Assembly: GCA_001692895.1 (NCBI GenBank)
Contig: KV748219.1
Location: 744,001-808,000 of the forward strand
Reading direction: 5' to 3'
Source: Cenococcum geophilum 1.58
Lineage: Eukaryota > Ascomycota > Dothideomycetes > Gloniales > Gloniaceae
Length of the DNA: 64,000 nt
Shown here: positions 1 through 10,639 of the stretch, piece by piece
Layout: the number at the start of each line of letters is the position of its first letter
How positions within the stretch are numbered: position 1 is the stretch's first letter
Program-made: the position numbers and the translations under genes
Notes under the pieces: generated by a model
The model's database searches: none
The model's input: the letters and a program-made list of their open reading frames with translations, nothing else
What the model was told of the DNA's origin: nothing

Positions 1-237
1 GAACCTCTAGAGTACTTTTATGCGGAGCCTTAAAAGCGGGTTTGTCTTATATAGCGTGTTAAGGTTGACCTATAACTTAGTAGCCCTTTCCGAATACCGC
101 TTGCGTACTAACCGTATGCTTGCTTTGGCCTCCCTAATAACCGTAGCTACTATACGGAAAGTTCCTATAATTGCCTGCGCTCCAATTTTTTGCACCCTAT
201 TTATTGCGGCTATAGCGGAACCCCTATAGGCGTGTAT

Positions 238-510
238 CTAAATGTTTGAGGCATAGTCTACCGCCGGCGCTACTGTTGCCCTAAATAGTTGTCTTATGGT
301 CAAAGGGGATACTATCCGGAGTCTCTTTAGTGCTATAGCTACGATAAGGCCCTTAGTGGCTGCTTTTGCGATATGTTGCTTATACCGAAGCTCCGCATCC
401 ATAACTACCCCTAGGATCTTAGCTGTATGCCCTGGTGTAACTGTTTTTCCTTTAATTATAAACGGGGTAGTATTGGTCCGGTCCGCGTTTCTTATAAAGT
501 ATACTAGCAT
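238..510 (-). pseudogene. LINE reverse transcriptase, C-terminal fragment (90 codons open)
   Basis: This open stretch encodes the segment that follows the RT palm in fungal LINEs: a K-I-L-G-V-V-M-D block, then A-A-T-K-G, and an A-T-V-A-P-A-V-D-Y-A box near the end. It is the longest stop-free piece of the RT. It is a fragment of the degraded ORF2, not a gene. Confidence 0.8.
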
Positions 511-3500
511 AGTCTTTTTACCTTTAAACGTTGCGCCGCTTTATTTCTCCTAGTTTATTGCTCTATTAATAATAGCCTGAATACCTTTATAGTTTACTAC
601 TGCCGATAATCCTATAACCTATACATTATAGTCGTCCACGAACGCTATTAAGCCTCTATTTGTATTAAGCCGGTGCTAGACTAGATTAGCGTTAAAAAAG
701 AGGAATAGTATTAGCAAGAGCGGCGATCCTTGTGGTAGTTCTGCTTATAGTAACTATTGCTAGTTAGAGGTATGGCCGTTAACTAAGATAGTCGCCGTAC
801 AATTAGAGTAGAATATATTAATCCACCGCACTAGTACTAGCGGTATACCTCTTGCTGTAAGCCTCTGTAGTAGCCTCTCTTTATATACTCTGTTATATAC
901 ACCCTTTATATTAAAGCTAATAAGGCTAAGCACCTTCTTAGATCTCTACGCGTTGTAGATATGTTTTTGTAGTAGCAGTAGCGCCTATTCGGTGGAGCGC
1001 TTCTTCCTTACCCTGAAGTGATTTATAGGCAGTAGTTTAAAGGTCTCTACTGTATGTGATATTCTCTCGGCAACTATAGACTCTAGTACCTTGCCTAACG
1101 TAGATAGTAGAGAGATAGGCCTCTATACCCTTACCTTTATATAATCTCCTTTATTCGGCTTCTTAAGCGGTATAATCTTGGCATTTCTCTATTGGTTAGG
1201 AAGGTTGCCCTTATCTAGTAAGGTCTAAAAGAGGAGCAGGACCCTGTCTTTTATTACCGGCTATATCTGCCTCTATACTATTACTGGTAGGCCGTCGTCC
1301 CCTGGCGCTTTCTAAGGCTTTACCGCAAATATCTTCCGTTTTACCTCTTCTATTATAAGACGCGGCATTGGTATTAGCGTTTGTTAAGGCCGTAGACCCT
1401 TATCTTCTATTCCTGCTAGCAGCGGGGGAAAAAACGTGGTTAATAGCTCCGCTACTTGCTTATCTTTACCTTCTATAGTAGATCCATTTATCCTTACTAA
1501 CGGTGGTATCTTATTAAACGCTGAGTTGCTATTTGGGTTAAGGTATTTTGCTACTTACCAAATGTTTATATTATTGGCCAGGAAGTTGTTCTAATGTGTC
1601 CTTTTCTGTTTCCGTATTGTATTGTAGTATTCCTTTAAGGCCTCCTTTGTTTGTTACTCTAGTTCTAGTACTATCTAGCCCGCTTAGCGTTAGTTTTTTG
1701 CCCGGTTTCTTTAGTAAGTATATACCTAGCAGAGCTTTGTAAGGTCTATTGTCCACTACCTTTTTGCATATAGTGACGGTCTAGATTTTGGAGTTAATGC
1801 GTGGACTGCCTCTAGCACTACCTCTATAAGCCGGTCTGTTTGCTACTATATTTTACCGCCTACTAGGATAATACGGAGGGCGGTAGTAATCCTATTCCTA
1901 ATTTTATTCTATAGTGCGTTTTTAAAAAGCATTCTCTGTTCTATAGCGCGTTTAGGGACTATAATGTTAAATATTATCTTGATTGCCCTATAATTAGATC
2001 CATATTCTGTCTTATGTATAGTGTACTTTACTATTATAGATGCTAGCTTATCTGATGCTAGGATTAAGTTAATTATTGTCTTATGGTTGCTATTTTGCCA
2101 TGTTTTTATACCCCTAGGTAGTAGGCTATATAGGGAGTGATCTCCTATAAGATTAATAATTGGGTTAGCTTCTCCCTATCTTGCTAGTAAGACGTCATTT
2201 CCTCCCTATAGCTGATTGTGCCGATTAAAGTCTCCTACGAGTATTATATCGGTTCGTATACCTATTTTATTCTATATTTCTTAGATTAGTTAGCATAGTT
2301 TGCTAGTTATATCCTATAGTGCTTCTATATTCTTTCCCTTAATGTATACTAACACCACCAGTACTAATCTGTTGGGAAGGCGCAGCACTACCGCGGTAAG
2401 GTCTACTGATTGTATTAGCACCTATACGGCCTCAATGTCTTTTTAAATCCATAGTATGCTCCGTACCGCCCACCTCTCTTTACACTAGGCCGTGGGTATT
2501 ACCTTAGTCCAATTTGGGTGTCCTATAGGGACTATTATAACTATGTCGTCCGTTTTCTATGCGTATGGCTTTGATATTGCTAACACTCTAAAGTCTTTTA
2601 GTTGTTTATCGTTTATTAGGCTCTGCTGTACTATACTCTGCTTTTGAATATTTAGTTAAAGTACCTAAAGTGTTTTATATATAGCGGGTAGGATAAAGCA
2701 CTTGATAATTTTTACTAAACGATTTATGTAGTCCTCCGTAAGGTATGTACTTTAGAATCTATCCTTGGCAGTTATTGTAATAATGTCCTTCTTAAGCGCA
2801 TCTAGTATATACTTGCGGTCTTATGTATGCGAATGCTTTATATCCTAGTGTCTAATACTAGTAGTATTACGTTAGACCGCTTTTAGGTTTATAGGTTCTG
2901 ACGTAAGCTGATTCCCCTATAATGTAAAAGTATTAATTCTGCAGCAACCGTGCTGCCTTACTACTTTTAGTAATATATATAACTATTAATCTATATGCCT
3001 TTCCTATGTCTTTTTTACTGAGCTATCCTATCTGGGCTATATATACATTATTCTCTTTTCCTAGCACCTTTACTGCTTTATCTCAAATCTTTTCTTCCTG
3101 GTTAAGAACTGCTGTTTAGTTAGTGTTATTAATTTTTACTAGGTAGAGCTAGTCTTGTAGCACCCAAATATTAGGTGCTAAGGTCTTTTAGGCCGCTTCT
3201 TTTACATATTGGAGCTCGACTTTATTTCTATAAGTTATTCTAATGCGTGCGGGGTTTTTAGGGTCTTTAATTACTGCTACGTAGCGCTAGCTCTTGTGGC
3301 CTTCTATTATACGTATACTATTTTTAATTACTTGCCTAATTACCCCCGGTTGTGCTTTATTCTTATTTTCTTCTTTAACTCTAGATGTGTTAACTATACA
3401 GTATAGCGTATTGGTGATAGTTAATGGTATAGTATTCCTTAATGGGAAGGACGTTAGGTTGCTTAGTTAACTATTTAGCGGCGTATAAGCAACCTCCGCG

Positions 3501-3739
3501 TATAACGGATCCGCGCTTAGTAGTGTTTAAATATTAGACAATTGGGTCTGGATTACCTTTATCTTTTCTATAACCTCTGCTCTAAGCGCGTTAATCTACT
3601 CTATAAATATTTCGGTAAGGGCTTTAATTTAGTTCGCTTGTGCCTCTTTCTATTCCTCTATTGCCCCTAGTAGTGACGTAACTAGGTTAGTTAGCACCTT
3701 AATCTGCATGCTTGTTGTATTTGTCTTCTCAGTTATTAC

Positions 3740-4003
3740 TTAGTTTGCCGTGGTAGCTGTTGTTACCGATTGCTCTGCTCTCTTTTTAGCCATTGCGCGG
3801 TTTCTTGTTGACCCTATCTGATCCTTAGGACGTAGTTTTTTCCCTATACGCTTCGATCGTGGTGCCCTAGGGGCTACTGCTACTACGTAAACCGTATCTT
3901 CTATATCGCTCTTGTAACTATCGTGTTTAAAGGCCTTAGCTGTCTTAACGCGTTCCCGACGCGATTGACGCGATAAGCTTCCTTCCCCCTCTGTTGTCTC
4001 CAT
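3740..4003 (-). pseudogene. LINE ORF1 (gag-like) N-terminal fragment
   Basis: An ATG at 4003 opens an 87-codon frame rich in Arg, Lys and Ser, which ends at a TAA/TAG-type stop. It sits where ORF1 of a minus-strand Tad element should begin, about 1.2 kb upstream of the endonuclease remnant. The basic composition fits a nucleic-acid-binding gag. No zinc knuckle is left in this fragment. The link to ORF1 is inferred from position. Confidence 0.5.
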
Positions 4004-4079
4004 CTTCCCTCTTTTAACTTAAATACTGTGTGTTAGGGGGGGGGGGTGTATAATATAGATAATCGAGCCCTCGTCTATC

Positions 4080-6130
4080 CTAAAGGTCCTCGGTTAAGTG
4101 TTAAGCCTTTTATCGCCAGAGCCTTAATATTAGCACGTCGCCATTAAATTAGTCGAATGTTGTTAAATTAGAGCCTTCGGCCGGGTTAACGTTATTCCTT
4201 ATTTAAACAACAACTAATTATAGCACAACTGTCACTGCTATCCGAATTTAGTACTGCTAGCTATACAACAAGAACGGACACCGTAGTAAGAAAGGGACCT
4301 ATATAAGGGCAGTAGTAAGATATTAGAAAACAAGCACTATAAAACGGGAAAGTAGTATATAAAGAGCCACTAATAAAGACACTATAAGAGATTGTACATA
4401 GGGCACGGCTGGCTATATTAAGCCTAAGCTATCTTTATGCGACTAAAGACAGGACTAAGCCGTATCTGGCTAAGCTAGTAAAGGACCTTATTAAGGATTA
4501 TAAGGGAAACTAGAATTAGACGTATAGGAGCCAGCGCTTTTCCTTAGAGGTTATCTAATAAAGGGCTATATTATAGATAAAGACAAGGGATATATAACGG
4601 AGGTAGTTATAATAGCCGAGAAGCTGCCACCGGATGGCTTTAAAGATATTAAGGATAGCTTAGGCGAAGTATAGAGCTAGTAGGACAAGGACAAAGAAAC
4701 TAAAAGCAAAAGACTATTCTAAGAAGGCTCTTAAGCCGGAAGAAGATTAAGGATACGCGAGCGTACTACTAGTAGTAGGGCCTATAGCAGCAGCTACAAA
4801 AGCCTAAGGATATACCAAAAAAGTTAAAAGCAAAGATAGCCTAGAAAGGGAAGAAAGTAGCTATAAAAGACGTCCTAGAAAAGCACCGGGCCCGTAATAG
4901 TAGTCTACTAAAAGCTGCCGTTTATACTTATAAGGACAGACGTCTTAAGATAGGTCTCTGGGTTAGACGTCTAAAGGATACTAAGAGCTTTAATTATATA
5001 ATGCGGAGCCTTAATTAACTATATAGATGTAAGGCTTTAACTAAACAACTATATAGCTAGAGTCTTAATTAATTATCCGTATAATGCCGAACCTATAAAT
5101 ATAGAGCCTTAATTATACGTATAATAGAAGACGCCCTAAGTTAAGCTAGAGCCTTAGTCAGATCCTAATTAGTTAAACGCCGCCTATATAAGTTAAGTTG
5201 TTAAATTAGAGCCTTTAGTTAGGCCGACCTAATACCCTATTTAAACATCTGTCGATTATACGCTATTATAGTCAGTTAAGTTAGTTACCCGTCGCCATTA
5301 GACGTCTTTAATTAGCAGTTAAAGATACATTACCGCAGGCACGTAGGCACGCAGGCACTAGGCCTAATTAGGAAACCAGTATACGGCTAGAAGAATATCA
5401 GAAATATAGCCAATTAATATTTTAGAGCCTCTATAAGAGTCTCTTCCCTTAACTACCTACCCCCTTATTAATTGATTACCGCCTATCTTAACGCCCATAA
5501 ATTAGTTAACCAGAACGATCTTTCCTATAGATATAGATACGGAGCTTTATATAGAGTCTTACACAGAGTTGTATATAGACCCTACGGATATAGAGTATAT
5601 AGGTGCAGAGCCTTAATTAGACAACAATGCGGAACCTTAACTAATCGGACGTCTATATAGAAGCTTTAATTAACTATCTATAAATATAAAGCCCTAGTTA
5701 TATATATAGCAGACACCTTAAGTTAAGCCAGGGCCTTATTAAGTCTAAATTAGCTAAACGCTGTCTCCGTATTTAAATTAGGACAATTAGGGCCTTTAAC
5801 TGGGTTGACTTTCTACCTTAATCGAACAACTGAACGATCAGTTACAGTATATTATCGCCGACCAATTAAACAAGTCTTCGGCCAGCAGTCAAGGCAGCTA
5901 TATACATATACACGCAGATATAGACGCAGACATAGACGCAGAATATACAGTGCGGAGCTACTAATGCACAGCTAAATATACAGCTAGACGCACGGCTAGA
6001 TACAGGGCCTAGTATAAAGCCACGGGCAGAGCCTTAACTAAGAAGCTGCGTACAATGCAGACCGATACGAAGCTAGATGTAGAGTTTTAATATTAAACGG
6101 CAGCGGAATAATCAAGTCAATCTAGAGCCT
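4080..6130. repeat. Degenerate satellite-like array built on AGAGCCTTAATTAACT word
   Basis: A word close to AGAGCCTTAATTAACT occurs about nineteen times, for example near 4119, 4169, 5001, 5061, 5100, 5146, 5208, 5605, 5631, 5662, 5787, 6036 and 6123. A longer unit of roughly 130 bp containing TTAAATTAGAGCCTT-like text and a downstream GGGTTAAC/GGCCGACC-like text recurs near 4140, 5165 and 5745. Spacing is irregular. The block is interrupted at about 4260-4980 by an A-rich stretch. No coding signal is supported. It could be a mutated satellite, or the untranslated region of an unrecognised element. Confidence 0.5.
4260..4980 (+). other. Purine-rich degenerate segment, possible relic of a plus-strand ORF
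   Basis: The plus strand is rich in A and G and keeps many CpA but few TpG. That is the opposite of the LINE block to its left. Short Lys/Arg-rich stretches can be read in all plus frames, but each is cut by TAA/TAG. I cannot match it to a protein family. It is reported because it is compositionally distinct from the satellite on either side. Confidence 0.3.
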
Positions 6131-6700
6131 CTGCTACCTTAATTAACTGTCCTACCACTGCCGCTACTGCCGCTATTCCGTCTAGCTATTTCGTCCTTAC
6201 TGTCTTAACTAACTGCTGTCTCTACCGTCCTAGATCTGTACCGTTGCTAGGTCTATTTACCGCTAGATCTGCTAGGTCTATTATGCCGTTCTATACTACT
6301 ATTCTAACCAATCTATTCTACTGCTACCGACCAGCTGTTTTACCGCTGCTACTACTGCTATTACTATTCTAACTGTTCCGTTCTATTATTCCGATTATTC
6401 TACTGCTACTAACTAACTGCTACCGACTAACTGCTATCGACTGTCTACCGCTACCGAGTATTCTACTATTAAAAGCTCTACTACTAGATGTCCTACTGCT
6501 TACTACATAGACCGAGTTCTTCTACCGACTGTTTTAGTACTAACCGCTCTACCATTAACCGTTTTGCTTTGCCTTACTGCGCAAACTGGCTGCTTTTTAT
6601 TATTACTACTACCGTTACTATTACTGCTATTACTGCTGCTACTGCTATTACTACTACTGTTATTATTTCTAGTTTACTGCTGTTTTAGGTACTGCTAGTA
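6130..6700. repeat. Pyrimidine-rich trinucleotide low-complexity tract
   Basis: About 570 bp are dominated on the plus strand by CTA, CTG, CCG, ACT and ATT words, with CTGCTACTGCTATTACT-like runs and recurrent CTACCGACTAACTG units. Purines are strongly depleted on this strand. The 66-codon open frame inside it (6488-6688) is a by-product of the repeat. Confidence 0.7.
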
Positions 6701-7050
6701 GGAAGAAGGATACCGTAGAACAAGTTCTATAGGAGGGATTACGGCGTATCTAGTAGATGTCTTATTAGGAGGAAGAAGGTTTCTAACGTTCTTTTAGGGA
6801 TACGCTTTCCTTTTTCTATTCTGCTTTTGCTATTCTTTTATTTAGCTATTCTTCTATAGTATAGAACGTTAGGGGACAACGCTCTTGGTAGGGGAGGTAT
6901 ATAGTGGGGTAAAATGGGCCACTACTTAGTGCCTTGGCATTTTCCTGTATATATCGAGCCTTCGGCTTCTCTCCTTCTCTCTATAACGACCTACCGGAAT
7001 ACATTCTTTCCTTTCTTCTTACTGACTGCTTTCCTACTAATTGATTATAA

Positions 7051-7112
7051 CTGACTAACCGACTGACCGACCGACTAACCGACCGACTGACCGACCGATA
7101 GACAGACAAACG
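7051..7112. repeat. GACC/GACT tetranucleotide microsatellite
   Basis: A run of CTGA, CTAA, CCGA and CTGA tetramers (period 4) passes into GATAGACAGACAAACGG. It lies about 40 bp left of the truncated edge of the Copia fragment. Confidence 0.8.
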
Positions 7113-7149
7113 GTACTGTGACTTTCCTATCTAAGAGTGGTCGTACCCT

Positions 7150-10100
7150 CCCACAATAGTGTATCTAATTTAACTATTCGAGGGTATGCGCTGAATACTA
7201 ATAGTATAGGGACTAATCTATCTAGGCTAGCGGTGTTATTAATAGCCTTAAACGCTATTTATAGTGCTATGTCTTTGTTAATATTAGGGATCTTAACGGT
7301 AATTATTTAATATGCGCGTTGTAGCGGTCCGTGGTATTGTTCTACTATACTAATAAAGTTATAGGCTTTAACTGGGATTCCTTTTATATTAATACCTATA
7401 GTACTTACGTACTGTTTAAATTCCTTACTAATAAAGTTCTTGCCCGCGTTATGTGTGACTAGATTTAGTGGTCCCAGATATATATTAATCCAGTACATCC
7501 ATAACACATCCTATGTATGTTTGGCGCTTATATTCTATAACTACCTACTAGCTTAAAAGCGTATTCCCTTGTTAACTATATATAATAACGGGCTTCCGCT
7601 AATGTATATAATGTTGACGATAATATAGTAGTTAAAATTAATGTTATTCTATAAGGTGAAGCGAAACCGTCCTAGTGACTTCCTGTGCTTTTAGTAATAG
7701 TAATAGTACTTAGTAAGATATTTAAGAGTCTTCTTATTAGTATTGTGGCCAGCTTGGTTTAGTACTTTCTATAGCCTTTTAACTAATAGGTGGCCAAACC
7801 AACGGTGTAATCGTTGTAGTTCTATGTTTATTAGGTAGCAAGGGTTTAAATTAAAGGATTTTAAAAGATAAGTTTATAGAGAAGTATTCTATATAAGGAA
7901 GGGGTGGCCGAACCGTTATACTATTAGCACTTCCTTAGTACGGGTGACGAGGATATTCTTAAGGTTATTGTAGTATACCTATAGCTTATCCATATTTACC
8001 AGGCAGAGTAGGAATAGTGTATTGGCTTAAACAATATGAAACTATATCTTGCCTATCGGACTGTTAATATATATGGTTCCGATTAAGGAAGCAGTACCTA
8101 TTCCGAACTGTACATTAACTTAACCCTTTATTAAGGTGTCTAATTTTACAGATAAGTCCGCAGTTTATAGTGCCTGAAATTGTCTATAACCAGCCATAGA
8201 CTTTCTTAAAGCTCCTATGTTTATTATAATGCCCATAAACACAGTTAAGGTGTATTATAATTTAGCGTTAGCACTATATGCGAAAGGATTAGTGCTTAAA
8301 GCGGTTATAGCGGTTTCTGTTATATCTACCGCTGTTAGTAAGTAGGTAAAGGCTTTGTTGGCCAGCTCTATGCTTATAAGGGTTGCTTTATTAGGTGTAA
8401 GGTCTCCAAAGGTTATAAAGTAGGTAGTAGGAGGTTACTTTAGCTCTTCTAAACTAAGTTTAGATCTAATGTCTATAATAAGCGTTTTAAAGATCTCGTT
8501 AAAGTCCTCTAAATCCTCACTGTCGTCTCCTTTGCAGTTAATAATGTACTACTTAAAGCGTTCTTTAAAGCGGTTATTAAACCGTCCTTTAGTTTAATTA
8601 CTGAAGCGGCTTTTGTATTCCTCCTTAGCCTTATTATGTTCCTCCTCTATATGTCTCTATAAATAGTAATCCTCTTTCTAGCAGATATAGCAACGTCCCT
8701 TAGATCTGCTATTACTATTAGATTATCCGTATATTCGGTTACGGCTAAGATTTCGGTCGTTTCGGTTGCGATTTTAGTTATAGTAGCGGCGATCTATAAA
8801 GAAGGTAGTATACACTTCTTAGCTAGGGTGTTCCTTCTCCTATACAACAATTAAAGACTATAATTTGTTAATTAACTAAGACAAGTCTTCTCTAGGGTTT
8901 AAGACGGCAATTCTATAGGCAGGAACTCCCTGGCAAGCCATAACTAGTTTATTAGTAAGAAATAGTAGTATTTAAAATTCAGGGTTAATTCCATGCTGCT
9001 ACTTGCACAGCTTGTTAATTAGTAGCTAAAGACACTAGTATATAGGCTTGTCGGTATTCGCGTTAATAATGCCTTATAGTATAATTGCGTTCCATTCCGC
9101 AAGGTTCTTTCTATAAAACTTAGGTCCTTTAAAGAAGTTCCGCATATAGGTACATGCTTCTAGGTATATTCTAGCTAAAAGGGTACGGTTATAGTAATAA
9201 TCTTATGCGAGTCCCTTTAGTATAGTAGGGAATGCAATTATATAATTGTCTAGTTATAGGCCAGCTCTTCTATAGATGTCTTTGAAGATAGTTAATTTAA
9301 AATTAAAGCTTTCGCTAACTCTATTGTATTTCTAGCTATCTATATACATCTTTGCCACTATAGTAGCCTCTTTACTATATAAGGCTGTTCCTCCTACTCC
9401 TAGGTCTGGTTGCTGCTGTAGGGTAAATTGCAATAGGGTATGCTGCTATTAGCTAGGTTGCTAAGGGTTATACTAAAGGTAATACTACTGTTAGGTAGCA
9501 GTTGGCGCAGTTTGCTGGGGTATAGGTGTTATAGGGGTAGGTATTATAGGGGTAGGTGTCTATGTTCCAGGCGGTATTAAAGCTGTAGCTGTAGGCTAAG
9601 CTAATTCTAGGCTAGTAGCTAAACCTATAGCCAGACTGTCGCGGGTGGGATTAAGTTGATCTTGTAAGCTTCTAGTATTTAGCGGTCCCTTTATCTTATT
9701 AATAGCTGCTATAAGGTCCTTATTCGTCCATTTACGTTATTCTTCTTCTTAAATAATATTAAATAATATATTAGAGAGGGTAATTCTAGCATTATACTTA
9801 GCAACACATACTCCTCTTTTAAGTAGGTATTTTCGCAGCTTAGCTCTAGTATCCGAACGCATCTTTTAAAAGTCTTCTAGGGTGAACTCCTTAAATTCTT
9901 CTCGAAATATAGTCTATAGGGTATTATCTAAGAAGTCCTCCTTCTTATATATATAAATCTTTATTTCCATAAACTCCGCTAGTTCGTCCTTTGTAGTCTC
10001 GCCTAAATTAATTCTACTGCCGTATTTCCTGACCTTTATAGCCTATTCTTGTTCCTTTGCTAATGCCATAGTTATAGGTATAAGGGTAGGTGTAAGAGTT

Positions 10101-10638
10101 AAGGTTAAAGTTGAGGTTGGGGTTAAGGGTTATATATACATTCTTTATAGCCGTCGGGCCTATAAAGTGTTCTTAGTAAGACTGCTATTCTCTTAGCGAT
10201 CTATTATATTGGCTATAAGGCCAGTATAAATTCTCTTAAGCTTAAGGGAGGTTGTAATCTTCTCTAAGTAAAGATATAATTCTCTAGGCGATTTAACGCG
10301 TCAGTAGTTAAGCTAATACGTAGTCTCAAGCTTTGAGGGTAATGTAGCTTTCTCCTTTAACTAAAATAGGGCAATAACTCTGCGATTTAACGCGTTAGCA
10401 GTTAAGCTAATACGTGGTTTTAAGCTTTGTTATTGCGTATTTCCTAATCTGTACGTCTACTAATTAATATTGGTATATATACTTTAATTAACGTGCACGA
10501 ATATCACTATATTGCAATACGTATGCGGTGTTAGTTATTGGATGATTGCTTGTTTTCTAATGCAGTGTTAATAGTATATATACGCGTCTCGCGTAGATTA
10601 CGTGCTCTATACACGTGATATAAATATACATACTAACA
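7150..10638 (-). mobile_element. Copia element, truncated: 5' LTR, leader, gag and part of integrase
   Basis: This is a second copy of the family at 26023-32344. The leader, gag, protease and integrase parts align along their length with roughly 28620-32344. The match stops near 7150 within the integrase, so the reverse transcriptase, RNase H and 3' LTR are absent. The 5' LTR is intact in length (10468-10638, 171 bp). It starts TATTGG where the other copy has TGTTGG, a G to A change, and ends ACA. All frames are broken by RIP-type stops. Its right edge touches the Gypsy body with no obvious gap. Confidence 0.85.
10468..10638 (-). repeat. Copia 5' LTR (171 bp) of the truncated copy
   Basis: Same length as the two LTRs of the complete copy (26023-26193 and 32174-32344). 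It shares TTAACGTGCACGAATATCAC and a following GTATGCGGTGTT. The right half is more diverged. The leading TG has become TA. Confidence 0.85.
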
Positions 10639-10639
10639 T

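Larger units (their letters stand above)
1..4020 (-). mobile_element. Tad-type LINE (non-LTR retrotransposon), RIP-degraded, 3' end outside window
   Basis: Read on the minus strand, three LINE parts appear in the expected order. The ORF1 start is near 4003. An APE-type endonuclease lies around 1970-2750, with a recognisable ILVGDFNRH-like segment and a later SNYRAIK segment, where an SDHRAI-type motif is expected. A reverse transcriptase lies around 240-1500, with an F-V-D-D-Y catalytic box near 622-650. Frames are broken by many TAA/TAG codons, as expected from CpA to TpA change. No intact ORF survives. The element runs off the left edge, so its 3' end and any poly-A tail are not seen. A run of ten G at about 4037-4046 lies just beyond the presumed 5' end. 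Assignment to the Tad1 clade rests on family resemblance of the endonuclease and RT remnants, so the clade is inferred while the LINE class is clear. Confidence 0.85.

Noticed and set aside
4037..4046. Poly-G run as a functional signal
   Set aside because: A ten-base homopolymer at a transposon border is more likely a slippage product.
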